A stretch of DNA of 6,726 nt from an uncultured bacterium (GCA_900556295.1 USOK01000088.1:1-6726); one strand, 5' to 3'; positions 1 through 5,588 are shown, counted from the first letter of the stretch. A program made the numbers and translations. The notes: generated from the sequence alone by a model not told the origin.

Positions 1-1148
1 TGGAATTAACAGAATCTTATTCAAAAATTTATGATAAAGACGGAAAAGTTGTAACAGAGGAAGGCAAAGACACAACAAAAAAAGAAGAGCCAGTAAATCC
101 AAAAGAAGTTTTAACAAAGGAAAATTTTGAAAAATCAAAAGAAATATTCAATTCATTTCCTAAAACAACCGAAAATGCAGAAGTTTTAAACTATCTTGGA
201 CTTTTTGCTCTAGAAGATTTAAAATTTATAGAGGCTATAAAATATTTTTCGAAAGCTTCTAATTTAAACAAAAAAAATCACAAATATTTATACAATTTAG
301 GTAATGCTTATTTTTATAATGGCTGGATTAAAGAAGCTGTACAGTCTTATGTTCAAGCTATTTGCATGGCGCCTGACAATCTCGGCTACAGATCTTCACT
401 TGCATACCTTTATTACGAACAAAAAAACTTTGAAAAAGCGCAAAAAGAAATTGATTACATTCTTGAACACAATGCAGAATATGGCTTAGCTCATGTTTTA
501 AATGCATTGTTAAAACTTAACAACAAAGATTTTTTAGGCGCACAACAAGAACTTGAAACTAACCTAAGAAACGGAAATAACGACAATTTTACACTTGTTT
601 CACTTGCAGATGTTTATAAAGAATTATTGATGTTTGAAAAAGCTGAAAAAACAATCAAAAAAGTTATTGCAAACAACTGTGAAAGCTTAAATTATCAATG
701 CCAACTAGCTGAAATTTACATCGCTGAAAAAAAATATGATGAAGCTTTAGATGTTGTAAAAAAGGTTTTAGAAAAAAACGAAAATTATATAACTGCCTAT
801 TCTATCGGTGCAAAAAGCGCCTATGCAAAAGGAGATTTTGCGGCAGCAAAAGATTTTGCACAAAACGCAATTTCACTTGATATGAACTACGCAAGCGGTT
901 ATTTTTACCTAGCAATGGTAAGATTTTCAGAAAATGACTTTGATGAAGCTATAGAATGTATGAAGCGTGCAATTATGTATGACGTGAATAATGCTGAATA
1001 TTATGCAAAAATGAGCGAAATTTACAAAGCTAAAGAAGATTACAAAACCGCACTTGATTACATAAAAGAAGCTGAAAGCATTTCAGGTGCGAACGAATAC
1101 AAGCTTATATACAAAGATTTGGCAAGCATTTGTAGGAAATTAAAATAA
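1..1148 (+). CDS. TPR-repeat protein, 5' end cut by the window edge
   Basis: The reading frame is open from base 3 to the TAA at 1146-1148, giving 381 visible residues; the true start lies upstream of the window. The first visible stretch is hydrophilic and rich in Lys and Glu, like a linker (DKDGKVVTEEGK). After it come about nine tandem 34-residue helix-turn-helix units with TPR spacing of small and aromatic residues (for example YLYNLGNAYFYNGWIKEAVQ and YFYLAMVRFSENDFDEAIEC), then a Lys-rich capping helix ending CRKLK. TPR arrays are protein-interaction scaffolds; the partner cannot be told from this fragment. An internal ATG at 366 is in frame but sits in the middle of a repeat, so it is not the start. 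A strong promoter follows immediately, so the next gene need not be co-transcribed. The repeat assignment is secure; the function is unknown, and any catalytic domain upstream would be invisible here. Confidence 0.9.
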   Translation, partial: ELTESYSKIYDKDGKVVTEEGKDTTKKEEPVNPKEVLTKENFEKSKEIFNSFPKTTENAEVLNYLGLFALEDLKFIEAIKYFSKASNLNKKNHKYLYNLGNAYFYNGWIKEAVQSYVQAICMAPDNLGYRSSLAYLYYEQKNFEKAQKEIDYILEHNAEYGLAHVLNALLKLNNKDFLGAQQELETNLRNGNNDNFTLVSLADVYKELLMFEKAEKTIKKVIANNCESLNYQCQLAEIYIAEKKYDEALDVVKKVLEKNENYITAYSIGAKSAYAKGDFAAAKDFAQNAISLDMNYASGYFYLAMVRFSENDFDEAIECMKRAIMYDVNNAEYYAKMSEIYKAKEDYKTALDYIKEAESISGANEYKLIYKDLASICRKLK

Positions 1149-1151
1149 AAT

Positions 1152-1179
1152 TTGACGTTGTAATTAATACAATTATAAT
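1152..1179 (+). promoter_or_regulatory. Sigma-70-type promoter for the HExxH protein gene
   Basis: A near-consensus -35 TTGACG (1152-1157) is followed after 16 bp by a perfect -10 TATAAT (1174-1179). The predicted transcription start is near 1186, giving a leader of about 34 nt that contains the AGGAGA ribosome-binding site at 1208-1213. The spacer holds an inverted repeat, TTGTA-ATTAA-TACAA (1158-1172), which fills it almost exactly and could be an operator. The hexamers are seen directly; activity is inferred. Confidence 0.75.
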
Positions 1180-1219
1180 ATTACTACAAGCATAGTTTTA
1201 ATATTATAGGAGATTACTT

Positions 1220-1912
1220 GTGGATAGAAAGAATTTGAAAAAGATTATATTTGTATCAGCAATTGCGATTATTATGCAATTACCGGCTTTTTCAGCTAAA
1301 AAGCAAGATGAAACATTAATGGAAATGCCAAAAACTTATCCAGCCAAATACACATACTCATACGTTAAGCAAATTACACCTATGTACAAAGATGTCGGAA
1401 AAGATCAAGTTTTGTACGTCGCACTTGATATGCTAAAAGGTACTAATGGGGAATTTTCACGCAATGCAATTTTAGGCAACAACTTATCCGGACGACCTGT
1501 TAAAATTGAATTTAGAGACTTAGGCACAATCAATCCTGATTACGCCAATTTTGATGCTCTCGGCTGGAAGAAAAATAAACAATTATTTATTTACATAAAC
1601 CCAAGACACAAAGATGCACCTCCAGGGGCATTATCAGCATTACTTTCGCATGAAGCACTACACCAAGACGAATACAACTCTCTTGCAGAAGAAACTTATG
1701 CTTGGACAATGGAAGCTTCTGTATGGTATGAAATTTCAAAACTCTATCCAGAAAGCAATGATGAACTTCACCCATTAGTTGTACGAGAAAATAAATTAAA
1801 AAAACTGTTTGAACGTGGCGGTTATTCTAACAAATACATCAAGAAAACTGTAATGTCTAATGAAGGCTATAAAAACCTTCCATCAACATCTCCAGGTTTT
1901 GAGGATTTGTAA
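1220..1912 (+). CDS. Exported HExxH metallopeptidase-like protein
   Basis: This is a 230-residue protein starting at GTG 1220, chosen because AGGAGA (1208-1213) lies 6 nt upstream and a signal peptide begins there. The signal has a basic n-region (DRKNLKK), a hydrophobic core (about residues 9-20) and a likely cleavage after AFSA (residue 26). The mature part carries HEALH at residues 144-148, a textbook HExxH zinc-peptidase motif, followed by an EExxAW segment (E157, E158). In gluzincin-like peptidases a downstream Glu of this kind supplies the third zinc ligand, so E157 or E158 is a candidate. Export plus HExxH suggests a peptidase acting in the envelope or outside the cell. Substrate and named family are not recognisable; the fold may be related to short gluzincins, but that is inference. 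It has its own promoter and reads alone. A degenerate member that binds zinc without cleaving is possible. Confidence 0.85.
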   Translation: MDRKNLKKIIFVSAIAIIMQLPAFSAKKQDETLMEMPKTYPAKYTYSYVKQITPMYKDVGKDQVLYVALDMLKGTNGEFSRNAILGNNLSGRPVKIEFRDLGTINPDYANFDALGWKKNKQLFIYINPRHKDAPPGALSALLSHEALHQDEYNSLAEETYAWTMEASVWYEISKLYPESNDELHPLVVRENKLKKLFERGGYSNKYIKKTVMSNEGYKNLPSTSPGFEDL

Positions 1913-2020
1913 TCTGCCACATGAATGCATTGAAGTCCATCCCCAAAACAGATAGTTGTCAATCGTTTCACCTTTACAATGACGGTTAACATGATTTTTA
2001 CTTGTAATTAGACTATGCAT
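1883..2020 (-). CDS. Possible small ORF of 45 codons, antisense to a gene end
   Basis: On the minus strand an ATG at 2020 opens 45 codons ending in TGA at 1885-1883. The ATG is preceded by AAGG and GGAG (TAAGGCGGAGAAG, a credible ribosome-binding site), and further upstream by TATACT (2050-2045) and TATAAT (2059-2054), both possible -10 boxes. I saw no good -35. The peptide is unusual for such AT-rich DNA: three Trp, three Cys and four His, with a centre reading TIDNYLFWGWTSMHSCGR. Its last 10 codons overlap the end of the HExxH gene. The gap from 1913 to 2067 is clearly less AT-rich than other gaps in this window, which supports some conserved content. It could instead be a structured RNA: ATGCAT and AGTC on one side pair with GACT and ATGCAT about 80 nt away. 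I do not recognise the peptide. Confidence 0.25.
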   Translation of the reverse strand: MHSLITSKNHVNRHCKGETIDNYLFWGWTSMHSCGRLQILKTWRC

Positions 2021-2070
2021 CTTCTCCGCCTTACCTACTAAAAAAGTATATTGATTATAAAAATTCCTTG

Positions 2071-3321
2071 ATGTTAAATATTGGTATGAAGAAGAGAAGT
2101 CAAATTATAACTTTCATACTACTAGTTGCGACACTTGTTATACTTAACAAGGTTTTCATAAGTTTTGACAATTTTGAAGTATCTGAAACTCCTGAAATGG
2201 TTGATCACGACCAAGTTTCATCGCAAAAACTTTTCGACAACAGTTGGAAAATCATTCGAGACAACTATTACGATGCCGACCTTAATAACCAAGTTTGGAG
2301 CCGTTGGAAAGAACGTTATCATGGGCAAATTAAAACTGACGATGATGCTAAAGTTGCAATCGATACAATGCTTGCCAGTCTTAATGATCCATATTCTAGA
2401 TATATGTCAAAATCAGAATACCTGGAACAAAACAATTCTATTAGCTCAAAAATCACCGGTATAGGAGTAAATATTGCATCTATCGCCGGAAAAATTCATA
2501 TTGTAAACGTTATGGAAGGAACTCCGGCTCAGTTTGCCAATCTTCTTCCAAAAGATATTATACTTGCAATTGATGGAAAGGAAGTAAACGGACTTTCAAT
2601 TTCAGAAGTTGCAAACCTCGTTAGAGGACCTGAAAACAGCTTTGTAAATATTACCATTTTACGCAACAACGACAAATTAACCAAAAGAGTTATGCGCAAA
2701 GAAATAAAAATTAAAACTGTAAAAAGTTCAGTAATTGACAAGAATATTGGCTATATTCAAATCACAAGCTTTATCGGTTCGACAACTCCAAACGAGTTTT
2801 TAGAAGCTTTAGAAAAGACAAAAAATACGCAAGGTCTAATCCTTGATCTTAGAGGCAATACTGGCGGTCTTTTGCCAAATGCTGTATTTATAGCAAACTT
2901 GTTTATTCCCAAAGGCAATATTGTAAGTATTGTTGGCAGAAATGGCTATAAATATGATATAAATGCTCAGGATACAGAATTTGGAGTGAATAAACCAACA
3001 ATAGTTTTGGTTGATGGCAATTCTGCAAGTGCCAGTGAAATTCTTTCCGGCGCTCTAAAAGACTACAACAAAGCTAAACTTTTGGGAACAAAAACATACG
3101 GCAAGGGAATGGTTCAAAAAATCATTCCAATGCCAAATGAAACAGGTATAAACTTAACCGTAGCAAAATACCTAACCCCGAAAGGCACTGATATCAATAA
3201 AAAAGGGATTACCCCTGATATAAAGGTAAATTTGAGTATTCAAGACGTAAAAAATAACAATGACGCCCAACTTCAGGTTGCAAAAAATACCTTGTCACAG
3301 ATGATGTTAAGTAAAAAATAA
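2071..3321 (+). CDS. S41 carboxy-terminal processing protease (CtpA/Prc family) with PDZ domain
   Basis: From ATG 2071 this is a 416-residue serine protease that trims C-termini of envelope proteins. An uncleaved signal anchor (about residues 12-31) after MKKR should tether it to the membrane with the rest outside. Then come an N-terminal helical part with the family motif LNDPYSRYM (about 104-112), a PDZ domain (about 127-210; GIGVNI, then GTPAQFANLLPKDIILAIDG), and the S41 core. The core has LDLRGNTGG (258-266), GNSASASEI with the catalytic Ser at S320, and TYGKG with the catalytic Lys at K345. The 25-residue Ser-Lys spacing equals that of E. coli Prc (S452/K477). The length suits the CtpA type. 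No start has a good ribosome-binding site: TTG 2068, ATG 2071 and ATG 2086 (MKKRSQ...) are all possible, and 2086 also gives a natural N-terminus. Function is confident; the exact start is not. The HTH gene converges on it with a 6 bp gap. Confidence 0.95.
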   Translation: MLNIGMKKRSQIITFILLVATLVILNKVFISFDNFEVSETPEMVDHDQVSSQKLFDNSWKIIRDNYYDADLNNQVWSRWKERYHGQIKTDDDAKVAIDTMLASLNDPYSRYMSKSEYLEQNNSISSKITGIGVNIASIAGKIHIVNVMEGTPAQFANLLPKDIILAIDGKEVNGLSISEVANLVRGPENSFVNITILRNNDKLTKRVMRKEIKIKTVKSSVIDKNIGYIQITSFIGSTTPNEFLEALEKTKNTQGLILDLRGNTGGLLPNAVFIANLFIPKGNIVSIVGRNGYKYDINAQDTEFGVNKPTIVLVDGNSASASEILSGALKDYNKAKLLGTKTYGKGMVQKIIPMPNETGINLTVAKYLTPKGTDINKKGITPDIKVNLSIQDVKNNNDAQLQVAKNTLSQMMLSKK

Positions 3322-3340
3322 TAACATCTATTTTTTTCTT
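3309..3340. terminator. Possible AT-only bidirectional terminator between convergent genes
   Basis: AAGTAAAAAATA (3309-3320) and TATTTTTTTCTT (3329-3340) are inverted repeats matching at 11 of 12 positions around an 8-nt loop. They sit exactly where the protease and HTH genes converge. Each arm gives a T-run for one direction, but the stem is almost pure A-T and also encodes the Lys-rich ends of both proteins, so it may be incidental. Confidence 0.25.
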
Positions 3341-3534
3341 AGAACTAGCTCATAACCTAAAATATCATAAAGCATTTTGACTTCACTATACTTAATCGTA
3401 TCTCTGTTTAATTTTCCTGAGATATTATAGATAGAATACGGTTTTCCTAATTTCTCCGACATTCTTTTACATAATTCGGTCATAGTCATATCATTCATAA
3501 CCAATAAATGCTTAATTTGCTGTTTTGTGTTCAT
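3328..3534 (-). CDS. Small XRE-type helix-turn-helix protein
   Basis: This 68-residue protein (ATG 3534 to TAG at 3330-3328) is almost all one helix-turn-helix domain. Helices I and II carry IKHLLVMNDMTMTELCKRMS (residues 7-26). A recognition-helix region follows, with YSIYNISGKLNRDTIKYSEV (33-52), and the tail is YDILGYELVLRKK. The pattern (M-T-x-x-E-L, N-I-S-x-K-L, then a final hydrophobic helix) fits stand-alone Cro/XRE-like regulators of 65-75 residues. There is no effector or dimerisation domain, so it probably acts as a simple DNA-binding dimer. No ribosome-binding site is visible, and TATAAT ends only 6 nt before the ATG, which suggests a leaderless mRNA. It diverges from the pilin-like gene across a region with phased repeats, making autoregulation and control of that gene plausible but unproven. 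Confidence 0.8.
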   Translation of the reverse strand: MNTKQQIKHLLVMNDMTMTELCKRMSEKLGKPYSIYNISGKLNRDTIKYSEVKMLYDILGYELVLRKK

Positions 3535-3540
3535 TTTTTG

Positions 3541-3546
3541 ATTATA
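3541..3546 (-). promoter_or_regulatory. -10 box for the HTH gene, leaderless geometry
   Basis: A perfect TATAAT reads on the minus strand at 3546-3541, followed by six bases (CAAAAA) and then the ATG at 3534. The usual start point about 7 nt past a -10 box would fall on the A of the ATG. The matching -35 position (3569-3564, AAGATT) is poor, so the promoter may need an activator or be weak. In such AT-rich DNA a chance TATAAT is possible. Confidence 0.45.
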
Positions 3547-3554
3547 TAATAGGT

Positions 3555-3604
3555 TTTAACTAAAATCTTGACTTTTTAACTATAACAACTATAATTTAAC
3601 TATA
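3555..3604. repeat. Three direct repeats TTTAACTA(A/T)A with 20 bp period, candidate operator
   Basis: TTTAACTAAA (3555-3564), TTTAACTATA (3575-3584) and TTTAACTATA (3595-3604) recur exactly 20 bp apart, so they face the same side of the helix. A partial copy, AACTATA, lies between the last two at 3587-3593. Copy 1 falls in the spacer of the minus-strand HTH promoter, copy 2 in the spacer of the plus-strand promoter, and copy 3 starts on the last base of that promoter's -10 box. This placement is what a repressor or activator of both genes would use. The adjacent HTH protein is the obvious candidate binder; that link is inference. Confidence 0.6.
3568..3595 (+). promoter_or_regulatory. Sigma-70-type promoter for the pilin-like gene
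   Basis: TTGACT (3568-3573), a 16 bp spacer and a perfect TATAAT (3590-3595) form a strong promoter with the same architecture as the one at 1152-1179. Transcription should start near 3602, giving a leader of about 72 nt before TTG 3674. A second TATAAT at 3637-3642 lacks a properly spaced -35. Confidence 0.7.
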
Positions 3605-3660
3605 GTATTAAAAATATTGTTTTCTTTTGAATATCATATAATAAAGAAGAACATCACATT

Positions 3661-3668
3661 AAGGAGAG
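3661..3668 (+). promoter_or_regulatory. Ribosome-binding site that fixes a TTG start
   Basis: AAGGAGAG is the best Shine-Dalgarno match in the window. It lies 5 nt before TTG 3674, which begins the short basic prepilin leader. This decides the start against the upstream in-frame ATG at 3617, which would add 19 residues ahead of the leader and has no ribosome-binding site. Confidence 0.85.
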
Positions 3669-3673
3669 AAAAT

Positions 3674-4420
3674 TTGTTTAAGAAAGCCTTTACATTGGCT
3701 GAAATATTGATTACACTTGGAATAGTAGGAATTATATCTGCACTGACAATACCTACCTTAATCCAAAACTATAAAAAACAAGTTCTTGTAAATCAACTAA
3801 AAAAGGCTACGAGCGAAATTTCTCAAGGGCTTCAACTAATGATGGCAGAGGATGAAGTAACAAGTTTAACTCAAATTAATGGAGCTGTAAGTTATTGTGC
3901 GGCGTATAATCGTTTTGAAACCGATTGGCATTGTATACCACTAGGAAAAAGATTTTTAAGCTCTTTTAAAGGTAGCCGTTATGTAACAAACATCCAAGAT
4001 ATCCCAAATTATAAATGGAAATACTTAAACGAAGAAAAATACGAAGTGCCAGGGATAGTAAGTGCACATATACTAGCAGATGGCGCAATGATTCTTTGGG
4101 GAGAATACTGGCTTGGCGAAGTCCAAATGACAGACTCAAATGCTATAAAAAATGGGGATGGATACGTTATGGTATTTACAATTGATGTAAACGGATTTAA
4201 AGGACCTAACCAGTGGGGAAGAGATTTATATTATTTTTGTGTAACTCCTGAAGGAACACTTGTACCTGCAGGAAGTGCAGAGTATAGAAAACGCAGAGGC
4301 GAAATGTCCCTTTGGAATTCTGACAGTTCAGGAACATGCAATCCAGAAATATTTAAAAATAGTAATGGTAAAGGTTGCGCAGCCAGAATTATAGAAAAAG
4401 GGTGGAAGATGGATTATTAA
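3674..4420 (+). CDS. Type IV pilin-like / type II secretion pseudopilin
   Basis: From TTG 3674 this is 248 residues with a class III prepilin signal. The leader MFKKA is followed by FTLAEILITLGIVGIISALT. Prepilin peptidase should cut between A5 and F6, leaving Glu at mature position 5, the residue used in filament assembly. The -1 residue is Ala rather than the usual Gly. The hydrophobic helix (about 6-30) is followed by a longer amphipathic helix with NYKKQ and QLKKATSEISQGLQ, then a globular C-terminal domain. That domain holds D171-x-NG-x-KGPN...GRD (171-184), an Asp/Asn/Gly-rich loop reminiscent of a metal-binding turn, and ends GWKMDY. Five Cys (75, 87, 189, 222, 235) could form two disulphides outside the cell. 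No other pilus or secretion genes are nearby, so it is an orphan pilin gene, perhaps a minor pilin, surface filament or adhesin. A strong promoter and phased repeats precede it; its last 4 bp overlap the convergent hicA remnant. Confidence 0.9.
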   Translation: MFKKAFTLAEILITLGIVGIISALTIPTLIQNYKKQVLVNQLKKATSEISQGLQLMMAEDEVTSLTQINGAVSYCAAYNRFETDWHCIPLGKRFLSSFKGSRYVTNIQDIPNYKWKYLNEEKYEVPGIVSAHILADGAMILWGEYWLGEVQMTDSNAIKNGDGYVMVFTIDVNGFKGPNQWGRDLYYFCVTPEGTLVPAGSAEYRKRRGEMSLWNSDSSGTCNPEIFKNSNGKGCAARIIEKGWKMDY

Positions 4421-4635
4421 GCAATCAAAGTAAAAAACAACGATAACAAACCTGCCGTTTTTAATATTGCTTTTAATAAGCCTGTTTTAATCTCTTTATT
4501 TGCATGAACTGGAACAACAATTCTTGCCTCTTCACCTTCTTTGGCAAAAACGTGGTGAGAGCCAGCAATTCGGACTAACTGTCAACCATTATCCTGTAAA
4601 ATTTTACATAATTTCTTGCCTGAAATATTTTTCAT
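4417..4635 (-). pseudogene. hicA: hicA mRNA interferase toxin with an in-frame TGA at codon 18
   Basis: The minus strand from ATG 4635 reads MKNISGKKLCKILQDNG, then TGA (4584-4582), then QLVRIAGSHHVFAKEGEE and VVPVHANKEIKTGLLKAILK, ending TAA at 4419-4417 (72 codons counting the TGA). This is HicA: the double-stranded-RNA-binding-like fold with the catalytic His in GSHH (His27), and the PVHxNKEIKxGLL segment. The stop stands exactly where HicA proteins have Trp (NGW), so a single TGG-to-TGA change explains it. No start codon lies close behind the TGA to restart translation. The C-terminus (AGLLSLFFTLIA) also departs from the usual acidic end. The gene starts inside the hicB stop (ATGA overlap), the classic coupled arrangement. 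TGA as Trp is unlikely because hicB itself ends in TGA. A sequencing error cannot be excluded. It overlaps the convergent pilin-like gene end by 4 bp. Confidence 0.85.
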
Positions 4636-4820
4636 AAAGCTACTGATATAATTTCCTCTTTTGTATCAGACAAATCCACAGACAACCAAGCTGTAATAGC
4701 CTCTTTAATATTGCTTTTTACTTCTTCAACAGTGTCTCCTTGAGTATAACACCCTTTTAATGCAGGAACTTCCGCCCAGTAACCATTGTCTTCTTTATGC
4801 AAAATAACATCAAATTTCAT
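4632..4820 (-). CDS. hicB: HicB-family antitoxin
   Basis: This is a 62-residue short HicB. It has the HicB N-terminal partial RNase H-like fold: MKFDVILHKEDNGYWAEVPA, then GCYTQGDTVEEV (23-34) and a helix NIKEAITAWL (37-46). The G-YWAEVPxLxGCxTxGDT pattern is diagnostic. HicB binds and blocks the HicA toxin. The C-terminal HTH or ribbon-helix-helix domain of longer HicBs is absent, so DNA binding by this protein is doubtful. The start at ATG 4820 is supported by AGAGG 5-6 nt upstream and a good promoter. The antitoxin-first order and 4-base ATGA overlap with hicA are typical of hicBA operons. With the downstream toxin interrupted, HicB is apparently an orphan; it could still neutralise HicA toxins encoded elsewhere, as an inference. 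Confidence 0.9.
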   Translation of the reverse strand: MKFDVILHKEDNGYWAEVPALKGCYTQGDTVEEVKSNIKEAITAWLSVDLSDTKEEIISVAL

Positions 4821-4838
4821 AAGTACCTCTTATAATAG

Positions 4839-4867
4839 AGTATAACAGATTTTTATACATATTGCAA
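4839..4867 (-). promoter_or_regulatory. hicBA promoter with extended -10 and overlapping dyad
   Basis: On the minus strand TTGCAA (4867-4862), a 17 bp spacer and TATACT (4844-4839) form a promoter; TG-T before the -10 makes it an extended -10. A perfect 6 bp inverted repeat, GTATAA-N7-TTATAC (4840-4858), covers the -10 and part of the spacer, where an autorepressor would bind. The -35 starts just past the end of the upstream zinc-ribbon gene. Confidence 0.65.
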
Positions 4868-4870
4868 CTA

Positions 4871-5098
4871 CTATCGTTTAAATATATTTACGTCTTTCAA
4901 GTCTTTTCGATTTACGACAAGTCCACATTTTGAGCAGGCAAGAGTCTCTCCGGTACTGTCAATTGGAAGAAACACGTGTTCGCATTCTTCGGAATTAAAT
5001 TCCGAATCTTCTTCATCTTTAGCAAACGGGTCAAAATCTAGTTCTTTTCTATATTTTTTGCCATTTATATATTTTGTTATTAATTCAAATAGATACAT
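4871..5098 (-). CDS. Small Cys/His protein, putative zinc ribbon
   Basis: A 75-residue hydrophilic protein (ATG 5098 to TAG at 4873-4871). The N-terminal third is basic and amphipathic (LFELITKYINGKKYRKEL), followed by an acidic stretch (FDPFAKDEEDSEFNSEE). A candidate metal site follows: C39-x-H41, then C55-x-x-C58 in the knuckle ACSKCGLVV, with 13 residues between H41 and C55. This C-x-H...C-x2-C arrangement fits a single zinc-ribbon-like fold, which in other proteins binds nucleic acid or protein. I do not recognise a named family. The ATG lies 2 bases after the cdd stop with no ribosome-binding site of its own, so it is probably translated by coupling from cdd in one operon. A link to nucleotide metabolism is suggested only by that context. 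Confidence 0.7.
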   Translation of the reverse strand: MYLFELITKYINGKKYRKELDFDPFAKDEEDSEFNSEECEHVFLPIDSTGETLACSKCGLVVNRKDLKDVNIFKR

Positions 5099-5100
5099 AG

Positions 5101-5484
5101 TTACAGTTCAAAGCTATCAGGAAACATTTCTTGGAGAGATTTTACTGCAATTCCATCATCAGTTTCAAGGATAATATCCAAACCTTCTGACGAAACGAAC
5201 TCACTCATAACCTGTCTGCAAGCCCCACAAGGTACGCAATATTTACGCTTTGGAGAATATATCGCAACTGCACGAATTTTCCTTTCTCCATTCGCTATAG
5301 CCGTTCCAATCGCATTGCGTTCTCCACAAATTGTCATTCCATAACTTGAGTTTTCAAAATTGCATCCTGTGTATACATTTCCGCTTTCTGCAAGTACGCA
5401 CGCTCCAACAGGGAATTTTGAATATGGAACATAAGCATTTTCTGAAGCTTTTTCAGCCAATTTTATCATTTCTTCGTATTTCAT
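5101..5484 (-). CDS. cdd: Cytidine deaminase
   Basis: A 127-residue homotetramer-type cytidine deaminase, which converts cytidine and deoxycytidine to uridine and deoxyuridine in cytosolic pyrimidine salvage. The zinc site is complete: C53-G-E55 (zinc Cys and catalytic Glu) and P85-C86-G-A-C89. These positions equal C53/E55/C86/C89 of the Bacillus subtilis enzyme. The substrate-contact motifs YSKFPVGA (21-28) and GCNFENSSYG (40-49, with N42 and E44) and the C-terminal PDSFEL are all present. The middle residue of the zinc motif is Gly where CAE is commoner, but both ligands are intact and the enzyme should be active. ATG 5484 matches the family N-terminus; only a weak GCGGG precedes it. It heads a two-gene operon with the putative zinc-ribbon gene (2 bp gap). 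Confidence 0.95.
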   Translation of the reverse strand: MKYEEMIKLAEKASENAYVPYSKFPVGACVLAESGNVYTGCNFENSSYGMTICGERNAIGTAIANGERKIRAVAIYSPKRKYCVPCGACRQVMSEFVSSEGLDIILETDDGIAVKSLQEMFPDSFEL

Positions 5485-5487
5485 ACC

Positions 5488-5531
5488 CGCATTCTATGCG
5501 ATTTTTCAAATTTTGTTATCCTACAATTATA
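5488..5531 (-). promoter_or_regulatory. -10 box and small leader hairpin upstream of cdd
   Basis: A perfect TATAAT reads on the minus strand at 5531-5526 without a recognisable -35, placing the transcript start about 35 nt before the cdd ATG. The leader contains a small hairpin, CGCAT-AGA-ATGCG (5500-5488), which ends 3 bases before the start codon and overlaps where a ribosome-binding site should lie. It could reduce translation; at 5 bp it may also be chance. Confidence 0.35.
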
Positions 5532-5588
5532 TGAAATTATTTATTTCTGAAATATAAAAATATAGACTGCTATTCTTTAAAAAATTTA

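Noticed and set aside
1587..1775. Minus-strand ORF antisense to the HExxH gene
   Set aside because: It lies wholly inside a well-supported gene, its product has no recognisable motif, and no start signals are evident. The other overlapping ORFs at 304-489, 2165-2464, 2529-2741 and 5331-5534 were dropped for the same reason.
1872..1900. AAAACCT...AGGTTTT inverted repeat as a terminator of the HExxH gene
   Set aside because: It lies inside the coding region before the stop, has a 15-nt loop and is not followed by a T-run beyond its own arm.
1921..1989. Plus-strand 22-codon ORF starting MNALKSIPKTD
   Set aside because: It has no ribosome-binding site or promoter and is short enough to occur by chance.
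3617..3673. Upstream ATG start for the pilin-like gene, adding 19 residues
   Set aside because: It has no ribosome-binding site and would put MFSFEYHIIKKNITLRREN ahead of the leader. TTG 3674 has AAGGAGAG and gives a standard short prepilin leader.
4582..4584. TGA read as tryptophan (alternative genetic code)
   Set aside because: hicB ends in TGA within the ATGA overlap, and Trp residues in the other genes are encoded by TGG. One disrupted gene is not evidence for recoding.
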